From CAJUOR01 sp964596105 (GTDB lineage Bacteria > Bacillota_I > Bacilli_A > Erysipelotrichales > Coprobacillaceae), in the NCBI GenBank assembly GCA_964596105.1, contig CAZQRT010000012.1, positions 1 to 24,900 of the forward strand: a stretch of DNA of 24,900 bases, written 5' to 3'. Under the pieces are notes generated by a model. It was given only the letters and a program-made list of their open reading frames with translations. It did no database searches and was not told the origin of the DNA. Each line of letters starts with the position of its first letter. Within the stretch, counting starts at the first letter, position 1. This document shows, piece by piece, positions 7,521 to 15,619 of the stretch. The position numbers and the translations under genes are program-made.

Positions 7521-8420
7521 TTAAACAGACTGATTCAGACTGCCCATAATACGCTTCGTATTCGGCAGGTTCTTTTTCGCAACCTTGTTTAGAATACCCT
7601 CACCGCGAGTTTTGACAAGTTCAATGGCGATCTGGTCGACCAGCGCATTGGTACCGTGTGGTAATTTGACTTTCAGCGATCTTGACATGTTATTGAAGTA
7701 CTGCAAAGAGGCATAGCGGGCTAAAACCTGGGCGCATGCCACGGCGACATACTGGCCGTAGCTGTTTTTTTCAAACATCAGGTTCTTGACCACGATCACT
7801 TCATTTTTCAGGTAGTTGTAGTACGTCTTCGGCGCCACGAAATATTCCACGACCTTGGTTTCGACCGGATATTCGAGGCGCTGCATGACGTTGGTGATCG
7901 CCTGGTTATGCAGCTTCGCTTTGATATGCGCGGCATTGATTCCTTCGTTGATCATCTTGTTGTAGTGGGGATTATCCAGAATTAACAGACTGTAGATAAT
8001 CCGGTCCTTGATTTCGCGGGCGATGCGGATGATTTCCGCGGCCGGCAGCGACTTGACATCGCTGAGATTAAACTTGGAAAGCCAGGGAATATCGTCGTCG
8101 TCCACGTAACAGGCTACCGTGCAGATGGGTCCGAAGTAATCGTTGTGACCGACATCATCAGAGCCGATATGCCGTTTTAAATATGGCTCGCCTTGCGCCG
8201 GCGCGCCGGTATGGAGCGGTTTATGCCATCGGCGCATGGCATCCTCCGCCCTGATACCTTCAAAAATCACATCCCTTGAGACCTTTGCGGTGATGGTGCA
8301 TCCAATGATCTGGGCTTTAAAAAGAACATCGGAATCATCTATTAAAATCATCTGGCTGTCGTAGAACTTTCTCATTTTTGAGAGGGTTCTGTCGTCAACC
8401 GTGATTGTAATAGACTCCAT
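7521..8420 (-). CDS. rnhC: RNase HIII-like protein with substituted active-site residues
   Basis: 299 residues from ATG 8420, chosen because GGGGAG lies 7 bases upstream (the upstream in-frame ATG at 8435 overlaps that site). The N-terminal ~80 residues match the TBP-like substrate-binding domain of RNase HIII (ITITVDDRTLSKM...FKAQIIGCTITAK); the rest matches the RNase H fold. Canonical enzymes have GSDEVGTGDYFGP; here it is GSDDVGHNDYFGP, so Asp88 is kept, Glu becomes Asp89, and the GTG substrate-recognition motif becomes GHN. The DQF aspartate is Glu192 (VVEYF). The fourth acidic position, by ungapped comparison with B. subtilis RnhC recalled from memory, is Tyr221. ASIIAR is AQVLAR. The fold call is firm. 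Activity on RNA/DNA hybrids is doubtful, and a repurposed nucleic-acid-binding role is possible. Confidence 0.85.
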   Translation of the reverse strand: MESITITVDDRTLSKMRKFYDSQMILIDDSDVLFKAQIIGCTITAKVSRDVIFEGIRAEDAMRRWHKPLHTGAPAQGEPYLKRHIGSDDVGHNDYFGPICTVACYVDDDDIPWLSKFNLSDVKSLPAAEIIRIAREIKDRIIYSLLILDNPHYNKMINEGINAAHIKAKLHNQAITNVMQRLEYPVETKVVEYFVAPKTYYNYLKNEVIVVKNLMFEKNSYGQYVAVACAQVLARYASLQYFNNMSRSLKVKLPHGTNALVDQIAIELVKTRGEGILNKVAKKNLPNTKRIMGSLNQSV

Positions 8421-8440
8421 ATTATCACTCCCCATGCCTT

Positions 8441-8469
8441 ATTATACCACTTTTTATATGCGATGGATA
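8441..8469 (-). promoter_or_regulatory. Promoter of the RNase HIII-like gene
   Basis: On the minus strand, TATAAT (complement of 8441-8446) is preceded by TGg, an extended -10. The -35 region (8464-8469, TATCCA) is poor. It lies divergent to the cvpA promoter, with the two -10 elements about 60 bases apart. Confidence 0.55.
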
Positions 8470-8485
8470 GGGGATTTTTTTCTTT

Positions 8486-8514
8486 TTGACAAGGGGGAGG
8501 GAATTTGCTAGAAT
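8486..8514 (+). promoter_or_regulatory. Strong sigma-A-type promoter of cvpA-mutS2-uvrC
   Basis: A perfect TTGACA (8486-8491), 17-base spacer and TAGAAT (8509-8514), with TGc directly before the -10. This is the best promoter in the window. Transcription should begin near 8521, only about 10 bases before the cvpA ATG. Confidence 0.88.
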
Positions 8515-8530
8515 AGCCCTGGTGATCAGG

Positions 8531-9016
8531 ATGAGTCTCGATCTTGTGATTTTTTTAATTTTGCTGCTCGCTTTTCTTTTAGGTTTAAAAGCGGGTCTGA
8601 TCAATCGCGTCATCCACTGCGGGGCGGCCTTTTTGATCTACGGCGCCGCCTACCGCTATCAAAATGATGTCGCGAGGCTTTTTTCCTTTGACTATTACCT
8701 CGAAAAATACGCCCCTGATCTGGTTTTGTACAGCGAGCCTTTAAGCCGGATATTCGGCTTTCTTGTTATCGTGATCGTGCTGACGATTGTGTTTCAAGTT
8801 CTCTACCACGCCTTCGCGCCTTTTTTTCATAAGGCGGAACGCTGGCTGTTTCCCGTCTACTGGCTGGATCATCTGGGCGGGGGAGTTGTCAATATGCTGT
8901 TCATCGCTTACGCGGTATTGATTATCCTGGAATTCGCGAGCGCTTTTCAGCCAGATCTTTTAACCGGCTCTTATTTTATCGAGTTTATTAGAGGTATCTT
9001 TTATGAGCGATTCTGA
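8531..9016 (+). CDS. CvpA-family integral membrane protein
   Basis: A 161-residue protein with the CvpA/YshB layout: four predicted transmembrane helices (about 3-21 with the family LDLVIFLILLLAFLLGLKAGL pattern, then ~26-42, ~72-95 and ~118-140). CvpA proteins are linked to colicin V production and envelope stress in Gram-negatives; in Bacillota the role is unknown. The reading frame extends up to 8486, but that codon is inside the -35 box, so the start is ATG 8531, with GGTG at 8521-8524 as a weak ribosome binding site. It overlaps mutS2 by 14 bases. The cvpA-mutS2 pairing (yshB-mutSB in B. subtilis) is conserved. Confidence 0.85.
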   Translation: MSLDLVIFLILLLAFLLGLKAGLINRVIHCGAAFLIYGAAYRYQNDVARLFSFDYYLEKYAPDLVLYSEPLSRIFGFLVIVIVLTIVFQVLYHAFAPFFHKAERWLFPVYWLDHLGGGVVNMLFIAYAVLIILEFASAFQPDLLTGSYFIEFIRGIFYERF

Positions 9017-11309
9017 GAAAATATTAGAATTTGATAAAGTGATGGCGCAGCTCGAGGCGTTCACATCCTCATCTTTAGGCCTTCAGCATTTGTCCGCCAT
9101 CTTCTATTACCATGATTTCCAGCAGTGGCAGACGGCCCGCGACCAGACCGCGGAAGCCCTCGCGCTGGTCAACGCCTATGGAGCGTTAAGTTTAGGCGGC
9201 CTGACCGATCTGACCCAGGCGGTCAGAAAAGCCGGGATGGACGGCATTCTGAGCGGTGAGGAACTGTTAAACTGCGCCGCGATGGATGATGTCGTGCAAA
9301 GCTGCCGCCAGTACGCCGCCCAGAACAAACTGGAAACCCCTTATTTTACCGCCGCTATCAAAGATTTAACGGATTTAAGGGATCTCAAGCAGGTCATCAC
9401 GCTGAAAATCCTTCCCGACGGGGAAATCGCCGATCACGCCTCGCCCAAACTGTGGCAGATCCGGCGCAAGATGATCCAGACCAAACAGAAAATCCAGCAG
9501 ACCCTGAACCGGTATCTGGAAAAAGGCGATGATTATCTCGCCGAGCAGTGGACCACGATGCGCAATGACCGCTACGTCATTCCTGTCAAAAGCGCCTATG
9601 TGCATCAGGTCAAGGGCATCGTTCACGCCCAGTCCGCCAGCAAGCAGACGGTCTATATCGAACCGGAAGCGGTGGTGTCCTTAAACAATGAGCTGACGGC
9701 TTTGCAGGCCGAGGAGTTTGAGGAGATTCAGGCCATCCTTTTTGACTGCTCTCAGCTCGTCAAGAAAAATCAGGAGCCGCTGTTAAAAAATCAGGAGATC
9801 CTCGGCACCTGGGATTTCCTTTTCGCGAAAGGCCGCTACGCCAAAAGCATGCGCGGCGTTATGGCCGACCTTGTCCCGCAAGGCCGCGAATTCGTGTTAA
9901 AAAAAGCCCGCCATCCACTACTGCCCAGTGAGACTGTGGTGGCCAATGATATCATTTTCCGGGATCCCCGGCACATGCTTTTAGTCACCGGCAGCAACAC
10001 CGGCGGCAAAACCGTGACCTTGAAAACCGCGGGACTTTTGACCCTCATGAGTCATTACGCCCTGCCTGTCCCGGCCGATGCCGCCACCCTGCCGTTTTTT
10101 GACGCGGTCTATGTCGATCTGGGCGACGAGCAGTCCCTGGAGCAGTCGCTGTCCACCTTTTCCGGCCATCTTTCCAAACTGGTGGCCATTTTGGCCGAGG
10201 TGACCAAAGACAGCCTGGTGCTTGTGGATGAGATCGGCAGCGGCACGGACCCGCTTGAAGGGCAGAGCCTGGCGCGCGCGGTTTTAGAATACCTCCATGA
10301 GTTTCAAACGATGACGATCGCCACGACGCATTATTCCAGCCTGAAGCGGTTTGCCAGGGAAAGCGATTATATATTAACCGCCAGCGTGTCTTTTGACCAT
10401 GCCACCCTGACGCCGACCTATCAGCTCTTGCTGGGGCAGGCGGGAAGCTCCTACGCCCTGGAGATTTCCCGGCGGCTGGGTCTGCCGGAAAGAATATTAA
10501 GGCGCGCCGATGAACTGATTTCCGCTGAGCGCAGCGACACCGACCGCCTTTTGATCAAACTGGAGCAGGAGCAGGAGGAAAACCTGCTGTTGAAACAAAA
10601 ATTGAATGAAGAGCTGACTCAAGCCCAAGAGCAAAAAAAACAGTATGAACAGGCCAATGAGCAGTGGGAGCAGGAAAAGGCGAAAATGAAACAGCAGGCT
10701 GAAGAAGAGTTCCAGACAGCCCTGACTAAAGCCCAGGCCGAGCTTGAGAATATTATCGCCTCTTTCAAGGAAAAAAACGAACTGAAGATCCATGAGCAAA
10801 ATGAAGCCCGTCAGGCCCTGGCTAAATTCCAGGCCGATAAAACCGTCCGCCAGGGCGATCCCGATTATCCTTACCAGACTGGCGATATTGTCCGCGTGGT
10901 CTCCATGAACCGCGTTGGTGAGGTGCTGGCGGTCAAAGCTGATGCGCTGTTACTGGATATTGACGGCATGAAGGTGCGGATTTCCAAAAGCGACGCCGTT
11001 TACGAAGGCAAGAAGGAGCCGGAAAAAAAGGTCGCGACAAGAGGGCAGATACCGAAGAAAACCGGCAGCTTTGAGATCAATATCATCGGCATGCGCTATG
11101 AGGAAGCGATGCGGACGGTGGATAAATTTTTAGATGACGCGATCGTCATGGGCTATCCGGCGGTGCGCATCATCCACGGCGTCGGCACCGGCGCTTTGCG
11201 CAACGGGGTGAATGCTTTGCTCAAGAAAAACAAGATGGTGAAAAGTTTCCACAGCGCCGGACCGCAAGACGGCGGGCTGGGGGTCACTCTGGCGAACTTC
11301 AAGGAATAG
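9003..11309 (+). CDS. mutS2: Endonuclease MutS2
   Basis: 768 residues, normal for MutS2, which acts in suppression of recombination and in ribosome-collision rescue rather than mismatch repair. Domains in order: core/lever helices (1-~280); ABC-type ATPase with Walker A GSNTGGKT at 330-337, LVDEIGSGTDPLEGQSLA (Walker B and D-loop) and ATTHYSSLK; a long K/E/Q-rich coiled coil (about 505-620); a KOW-like segment; and a C-terminal Smr domain (~690-768). In Smr the usual LDLRG is INIIGMR, losing the Asp and Arg of that motif, while the His of HGxG is kept (IIHGVGTGALRNG). ATPase motifs look intact. GAGG lies before the ATG, which overlaps the end of cvpA. Confidence 0.96.
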   Translation: MSDSEKILEFDKVMAQLEAFTSSSLGLQHLSAIFYYHDFQQWQTARDQTAEALALVNAYGALSLGGLTDLTQAVRKAGMDGILSGEELLNCAAMDDVVQSCRQYAAQNKLETPYFTAAIKDLTDLRDLKQVITLKILPDGEIADHASPKLWQIRRKMIQTKQKIQQTLNRYLEKGDDYLAEQWTTMRNDRYVIPVKSAYVHQVKGIVHAQSASKQTVYIEPEAVVSLNNELTALQAEEFEEIQAILFDCSQLVKKNQEPLLKNQEILGTWDFLFAKGRYAKSMRGVMADLVPQGREFVLKKARHPLLPSETVVANDIIFRDPRHMLLVTGSNTGGKTVTLKTAGLLTLMSHYALPVPADAATLPFFDAVYVDLGDEQSLEQSLSTFSGHLSKLVAILAEVTKDSLVLVDEIGSGTDPLEGQSLARAVLEYLHEFQTMTIATTHYSSLKRFARESDYILTASVSFDHATLTPTYQLLLGQAGSSYALEISRRLGLPERILRRADELISAERSDTDRLLIKLEQEQEENLLLKQKLNEELTQAQEQKKQYEQANEQWEQEKAKMKQQAEEEFQTALTKAQAELENIIASFKEKNELKIHEQNEARQALAKFQADKTVRQGDPDYPYQTGDIVRVVSMNRVGEVLAVKADALLLDIDGMKVRISKSDAVYEGKKEPEKKVATRGQIPKKTGSFEINIIGMRYEEAMRTVDKFLDDAIVMGYPAVRIIHGVGTGALRNGVNALLKKNKMVKSFHSAGPQDGGLGVTLANFKE

Positions 11310-11319
11310 GGGGTCCGCG

Positions 11320-13083
11320 ATGGATTATATCAAACAGAAACTTTCCTTGCTGCCGATGCAGCCGGGCTGCTATCTCATGAAGGACGGCGAAGGCACCGTC
11401 ATTTATGTCGGCAAGGCGAAGAAATTAAAAAATCGCGTCTCCAGCTATTTCAACGGCGTGCATAATTATAAAACCACCCGTCTTGTCAGCGAGATCGTCG
11501 ATTTTGACTATATCGTGACCGCTTCGGAAAAAGAGGCGCTGCTGTTAGAGATCAATCTCATCAAAGACTACGCCCCGCGCTACAATATCATGTTTATGGA
11601 TAACAGCTATTATCCGTATATTCAGCTGACCCGGGAAAGGCATCCGCGGCTGCGTATCGTGCGTAACGCCGCCGATAAAAACTGCAAACATTTCGGGCCT
11701 TTTCCCGACGCCACCGCGGCCCGTGACACCTTCCGCCTGTTAAACCGGCTGTATCCGCTAAGAAAATGCGAGCACATGCCAAAAAAGCCGTGCCTGTACG
11801 CGTCTTTAGGGCAGTGTCTGGCGCCTTGCGTCAATGAGGTTCCGGAAAGCGAATATAAAAAAATCGCCAGTGATATCTCCCGTTTTATTCACGGCGACAC
11901 CCGCGATGTGATCTCGGAACTGGAGGCGCGGATGGAAAAAGAGAGCGCCGCGATGAACTACGAGGTCGCGATGGAATGCCGCGATTTGATTAACCATATC
12001 AACCATGTCACGGCCCGCCAGCATGTCCAGTTTGACGACGGCGTGGACCGCGACATCCTCGGCTATGAGGTCGACAAGGGATATTTGAGCATCCAGCTGT
12101 TTTTTATGCGCCAGGGCAAACTGTTGAGCCGGGATTTTAATATCATGCCGGTCTATGATGAGGAGGAAGACGAGATCGTCCGTTTCATCATGGACTTTTA
12201 TTCCGTCAACACCTGCCCGAAGGAACTGCTCGTGCCGGCGGCTTTAGATGACCAGCTTTTAAATGAGATTCTCGACTGCAAGGTCATCAAACCGCAGAAA
12301 GGAAACAAGGCGGATCTGGTGAAAATGGCTTGCGACAACGCGCGGGAGATGCTTGAGAATAAATTCAGCATGATGGAAAAGACCGAGACCAACACGATCG
12401 GGGCGGTGCGCCAGCTTGGCGAGCTGCTTCATATCGCTACCCCGCACCGCATTGAGCTGTTTGACAATTCCAATCTCCAGGGCGCTTACGCGGTGGCGGG
12501 CATGGTGGTGTATGTCGACGGCGTTCCCAGCAAGAATGACTACCGCAAATTCAAAATCCGCACCGTGGACGGCCCGGATGATTACGCCAGCATGAAAGAA
12601 ATCATCTACCGCCGCTATTTTCGCGTCCTGACCGAGCATTTAACCCCGCCTGATCTCATCATCGTGGACGGCGGCAAGGGCCAGATCAAAGCGGCCCGCG
12701 AAGCGCTGAACAGCCTGCGCCTTTCTTATCCGGTGTGCGGGCTTTCTAAAGATGACCGCCACCAGACCTCGCTGTTGATTGATCAAAACGGCGACGTGAT
12801 TGATGTCGACCGCCGCAGTGCTTTGTTTTATCTTTTGACCAGGATGCAGGATGAGGTGCACCGCTACGCGATTTCTTTTCACCGCAATCTGCGCGCCAAA
12901 TCGCTGGCTGACTCGGTGCTCGATGACATTCCGGGCATCGGGGCGAAGCGCAAAAAGCAGCTTTTGAATCATTTCGGCAGTGTCAAGCGACTGCGTCAGG
13001 CCGATGAAAAGGCCCTGGGCGAAGTGGTCGGGCCGAAACTGGCCGCCGTGGTCTATGATCATTTGCATAGCGATTCCGGCTGA
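11320..13083 (+). CDS. uvrC: UvrABC system protein C
   Basis: 587 residues; the dual-incision nuclease of nucleotide excision repair. The N-terminal GIY-YIG domain (about 14-93: PGCYLMKD..VIYVGKAKKLKNRVSSYF, then EKEALLLEINLIK) makes the 3' cut. A four-cysteine cluster at about 149-172 (KCEHMPKKPCLY...GQCLAPC) fits the Fe-S site described for UvrC. The UVR domain follows (~200-235). The C-terminal RNase H-like domain for the 5' cut has FDNSNLQG, IVDGGKGQIKAA, KDDRHQTS and DEVHRYAISFHR. A tandem helix-hairpin-helix ends the protein (DDIPGIGAKRKKQLLNHFGSVKRL). GGGGG lies ahead of ATG 11320, 10 bases after mutS2, so the two are almost certainly cotranscribed. Confidence 0.97.
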   Translation: MDYIKQKLSLLPMQPGCYLMKDGEGTVIYVGKAKKLKNRVSSYFNGVHNYKTTRLVSEIVDFDYIVTASEKEALLLEINLIKDYAPRYNIMFMDNSYYPYIQLTRERHPRLRIVRNAADKNCKHFGPFPDATAARDTFRLLNRLYPLRKCEHMPKKPCLYASLGQCLAPCVNEVPESEYKKIASDISRFIHGDTRDVISELEARMEKESAAMNYEVAMECRDLINHINHVTARQHVQFDDGVDRDILGYEVDKGYLSIQLFFMRQGKLLSRDFNIMPVYDEEEDEIVRFIMDFYSVNTCPKELLVPAALDDQLLNEILDCKVIKPQKGNKADLVKMACDNAREMLENKFSMMEKTETNTIGAVRQLGELLHIATPHRIELFDNSNLQGAYAVAGMVVYVDGVPSKNDYRKFKIRTVDGPDDYASMKEIIYRRYFRVLTEHLTPPDLIIVDGGKGQIKAAREALNSLRLSYPVCGLSKDDRHQTSLLIDQNGDVIDVDRRSALFYLLTRMQDEVHRYAISFHRNLRAKSLADSVLDDIPGIGAKRKKQLLNHFGSVKRLRQADEKALGEVVGPKLAAVVYDHLHSDSG

Positions 13084-13087
13084 TTTG

Positions 13088-13096
13088 TATTATAAT
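13088..13096 (+). promoter_or_regulatory. Possible -10 element ahead of the VanY-like gene
   Basis: TATAAT at 13091-13096, shortly after the uvrC stop. No good -35 exists at 16-18 bases: TTGCAT at 13063-13068 is 22 bases away, or 19 if TATTAT at 13088-13093 is used. At best an internal, weak promoter for the second half of the operon. Confidence 0.35.
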
Positions 13097-13116
13097 ACGC
13101 ATGGGAGGCGGGAAGT

Positions 13117-14244
13117 GTGTTTGGAAAACGGATGCTCCTTTTTGCCGTCGCGGCGCTTTGCTTTGTGGTCTGCTTTTTTACCCTGAATTTAAAGTATGAC
13201 CGCTTTTACCGCGTGGCCGGCCTGAACAATGAAAACCGGCAGCTTTTGACGCGGTATCTCGACGAGGATGAGCAGGATTATCTCGTCGAAACCGCCCTGC
13301 CTTTCGATTCTTTCGCGCGTTTTTTAACCGTTGAAGGTTTTTCTTTATATGATCTCGAATATTATGAAGCGGTGGAAAAGACCGGCCGCTTTGCCGACAG
13401 CAGCGCGGTGGTCGATTATACCAACCGCCTGCTTGATAAAATCCGCGCGCGCGGCCAGGAGGATACCCTTTTGTCGCGCCTTCTAGACGCGAAGCTGGGG
13501 GACGCTTATCTGGAAGAGCCCGCTTTCGCGGAAAACCGCCTGGATTTTTACGCCGCCTACAGCGCCAAAGCGGCTGTGGTAAGTGGTGATATCGACATCT
13601 TGAATCAGCTTGACGACAAGATGCGGCAGTTCGGTTATGATGAGAATCAGCGCCTGCAGTTTTTGAGCACGTACGGCGGACAGTACCGCCTGGCGGCGCT
13701 GGAGGAATATTTTAATTTAAAGGAGCATCATCCTGATCTGCAGCTGGTGGGTCATCCCGATTCTCTGACGGCCGTCGTCAACGCCACCCGCATCGCTCCG
13801 GGGTATGAGCCGGAGCCTTTGACGATTCCTTATGATGTCCCGCGCACGATTTTCGCCTGCTATCTAAGGCAGGACGCCGCGCTGGGACTGGAGAAAATGG
13901 CGCGGGACGCCAGTTCGGATGAGGAGACGCTGCTTTTAGTGAGCGGGTATCGTTCTTTTGATGTTCAGACCGCTGATTATATCCAGGATCCCCAGCGGCC
14001 CCTGCCGGGCACGAGTGAATTCGGCCTGGGACTGACGGCGGAGCTCATGGTTCTGGATGTCGCTTATGATGATTTTCAATATACCGGCGTTTACGAGTTT
14101 TTAAAGGAAAACAGCTGGAAATACGGGTTTGTCGAGCGCGGCGGCGAGCACTTTTTCCGCTATGTCGGACCGGATGCCGCCAAGCTCATGCATGAGAAAG
14201 GGCTCAGCCTGGAAGCTTATGAGGGATTAAGCGATGAGTCGTGA
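13117..14244 (+). CDS. Membrane-anchored VanY-like protein lacking the zinc-site residues
   Basis: 375 residues from GTG 13117, with GGGAGG (13103-13108) 8 bases upstream. Residues ~6-24 form a single N-terminal signal anchor; the rest should lie outside the cell. About 210 residues of unrecognised sequence precede a C-terminal VanY (D-Ala-D-Ala carboxypeptidase) domain, clear from LLVSGYRS (276-280), PGTSEFGLGLTAEL (~297-310), WKYGFVERGG and RYVGPDAAKLMHEKGLSLEAY. Active enzymes have SEHxxGLAxD and EPWHxRYVG. Here the first His is Phe302, the Asp is Glu309, the catalytic Glu is Gly343 and the second His is Phe346. Hence hydrolysis is unlikely, and a peptidoglycan-binding or regulatory role is inferred. 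It overlaps murI by 11 bases. Confidence 0.8.
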   Translation: MFGKRMLLFAVAALCFVVCFFTLNLKYDRFYRVAGLNNENRQLLTRYLDEDEQDYLVETALPFDSFARFLTVEGFSLYDLEYYEAVEKTGRFADSSAVVDYTNRLLDKIRARGQEDTLLSRLLDAKLGDAYLEEPAFAENRLDFYAAYSAKAAVVSGDIDILNQLDDKMRQFGYDENQRLQFLSTYGGQYRLAALEEYFNLKEHHPDLQLVGHPDSLTAVVNATRIAPGYEPEPLTIPYDVPRTIFACYLRQDAALGLEKMARDASSDEETLLLVSGYRSFDVQTADYIQDPQRPLPGTSEFGLGLTAELMVLDVAYDDFQYTGVYEFLKENSWKYGFVERGGEHFFRYVGPDAAKLMHEKGLSLEAYEGLSDES

Positions 14245-14986
14245 AGCAGTCGGGGTCTTTGACTCCGGGGTCGGCGGGTTAACGGTTTTAGGGCATTTAA
14301 CCGCGCTTTTTCCCCGCGAGAAGTATATTTATATCGGCGATAACAAACACAGCCCGTATGGCCTGAAAACCCCCGCGCAGCTGCTGGTCTACACCAGCCG
14401 CATCCTGGATTATTTTGTCAGGCGCCGGGTGAAACTGGTCGTGTTTGGCTGCAATACGACTTCCGCCACGATCCTGGATACGCTAAGGGAAAAGTATCCG
14501 GATCTGGCCATGCTCGGGGTGGTTGACGCCGCCAGTGACATGGTGAAAAGTTCGCCCAGCCAAAGGGTGCTGATCATGGCCACGCCGGCCACGATTGCAA
14601 GCCAGAGCTATCAGAAAAGGATTCCGCAGGGGGTGCCGCTGGCCTGCCCTGAGCTGGCGACCATGATTGAGGAAGGCTATGCGGAAAAGGATATGCTTGC
14701 TTATTTAAAAAAACTCGTGGATAAGCCGCTTGAAAACTGTGACGGGATTTTACTGGCCTGCACGCACTATCCGCTCATCAGTCCGCTATTGACAAGGCTG
14801 TATCCGGTTGTGCCGCAGTATTCCAGCAGTCTGGCGGTCGCCAGGGCCGCCGGGGCGTATCTGCAAACGGGTGATCAGTGCTTTGGCGGGGTGGAAATTT
14901 ATACAACCGGAGATGTCGCGGCCTTCAAGAGGGCCGGAAGCAGGCTTTTAGGACAGCGGCCGGTGGAAAGGCTTGATTTAACATGA
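14234..14986 (+). CDS. murI: Glutamate racemase
   Basis: A 250-residue cofactor-independent enzyme that makes D-glutamate for peptidoglycan, the substrate of MurD encoded at the window's left end. The N-terminal VGVFDSGVGGLTVL motif is intact; IYIGDNKHSPYG replaces the common GDTARxPYG. The two catalytic cysteines are Cys73 (FGCNTTSA) and Cys176 (LACTHYPLI). Length is slightly short but complete. The ATG lies within the end of the VanY-like gene and its stop overlaps the next start (ATGA), so all three are probably translationally coupled. In B. subtilis racE also neighbours a YsnB-like phosphoesterase. Confidence 0.95.
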   Translation: MSREAVGVFDSGVGGLTVLGHLTALFPREKYIYIGDNKHSPYGLKTPAQLLVYTSRILDYFVRRRVKLVVFGCNTTSATILDTLREKYPDLAMLGVVDAASDMVKSSPSQRVLIMATPATIASQSYQKRIPQGVPLACPELATMIEEGYAEKDMLAYLKKLVDKPLENCDGILLACTHYPLISPLLTRLYPVVPQYSSSLAVARAAGAYLQTGDQCFGGVEIYTTGDVAAFKRAGSRLLGQRPVERLDLT

Positions 14987-15450
14987 AAAAAATCGCTGTG
15001 ATGAGTGATAATCACGGTGACGACAGTCATATTGAAAGAATATTGCAGCTGGAAAAAGACGCTGACGCCTTTGTCCACTGCGGGGACAGCGAAACGTATC
15101 AGGAAAATCTGTTGCGGCGTTTTTACGCGGTGGGCGGCAACAATGACTGGGGACTGCGCCTGCCCAGGGAAATCATTTTTGAGCTGGGCGGGCACCGCAT
15201 CTTTGTGACGCACGGCCAGCGTCTGGGTTATTTTCACCGCGAGCAGATCCTGGCGGAAATGGCGCGCGAGAACAACTGCGATCTCGTGTTATGCGGCCAT
15301 ACTCACATGCCGATGTGGGAAGAGGTCGACGGCATCACGGTCGTCAATCCCGGCTCGACGCGGCTGCCGCGCGGCGGGTCGCTGCCGATGTATGCCCGGG
15401 TCTATCTCGACGGGCGCAGGATCACCGTGGATTTTGTGGAATTCACATAA
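14983..15450 (+). CDS. YfcE/MJ0936-family metallophosphoesterase
   Basis: A 155-residue calcineurin-like phosphodiesterase of the small MJ0936/YfcE/YsnB family. The metal-binding motifs are all visible: SDNHGD (residues 8-13), HCGDSE, GGNNDWG (the GNxD motif, with Asn in place of Cys), VTHG, and GHTHMP followed by NPGSTRLPRGG, which typifies the family. Such enzymes hydrolyse phosphodiesters in vitro; the physiological substrate is unknown. It overlaps murI by four bases. B. subtilis has rph and the RdgB homologue next to ysnB; neither is present here. Its stop codon merges with the A-rich side of the tRNA terminator hairpin. Confidence 0.9.
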   Translation: MKKIAVMSDNHGDDSHIERILQLEKDADAFVHCGDSETYQENLLRRFYAVGGNNDWGLRLPREIIFELGGHRIFVTHGQRLGYFHREQILAEMARENNCDLVLCGHTHMPMWEEVDGITVVNPGSTRLPRGGSLPMYARVYLDGRRITVDFVEFT

Positions 15451-15474
15451 AAAAAAGGAGCTTTGCGCTCCTTT
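15449..15474 (-). terminator. Intrinsic terminator of the tRNA-Arg gene (may act both ways)
   Basis: The stem AAAGGAGC (15454-15461) pairs with GCTCCTTT (15467-15474), loop TTTGC. Read on the minus strand it ends in a T-run (A-run 15449-15456), 9 bases after the tRNA 3' end. On the plus strand the tail is poor (TTTC), so its main job is to end the tRNA transcript. Confidence 0.8.
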
Positions 15475-15483
15475 CAATGACGA

Positions 15484-15560
15484 TGGCGTCCACGGAGGGA
15501 TTCGAACCCGCGACCGCACGCTTAGAAGGCGTGTGCTCTATCCTGCTGAGCTACGTAGAC
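15484..15560 (-). tRNA. tRNA-Arg(UCU)
   Basis: A 77-base cloverleaf on the minus strand: acceptor GTCTACG/CGTGGAC (one G-U), discriminator G and encoded CCA (15484-15486). D-stem GCTC/GAGC; anticodon stem CACGC/GCGTG with loop CTTCTAA; anticodon TCT at 15526-15524 reading AGA. T-loop TTCGAAT. The T-stem GCGGG/CCCTC has one C-U mismatch at position 50:64. It has its own promoter and terminator and runs against the neighbouring genes. Confidence 0.96.
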
Positions 15561-15574
15561 TTGTCTGCCTGAAT

Positions 15575-15603
15575 ATTATAACAACCTCACATATAAAAAG
15601 CAA
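15575..15603 (-). promoter_or_regulatory. tRNA-Arg promoter
   Basis: Minus strand TTGCTT (complement of 15598-15603), 17-base spacer, TATAAT (complement of 15575-15580), placing the start a few bases before the tRNA 5' end at 15560. The same -35 hexamer occurs in the trigger factor promoter. Confidence 0.85.
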
Positions 15604-15619
15604 GAGAGAGGGAATGGAA

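Noticed and set aside
15392..15613. Longer N-terminus for the TPR-like protein through the tRNA locus
   Set aside because: The frame is open by chance across the antisense tRNA and terminator; no ribosome binding site, whereas AGGG precedes ATG 15620.
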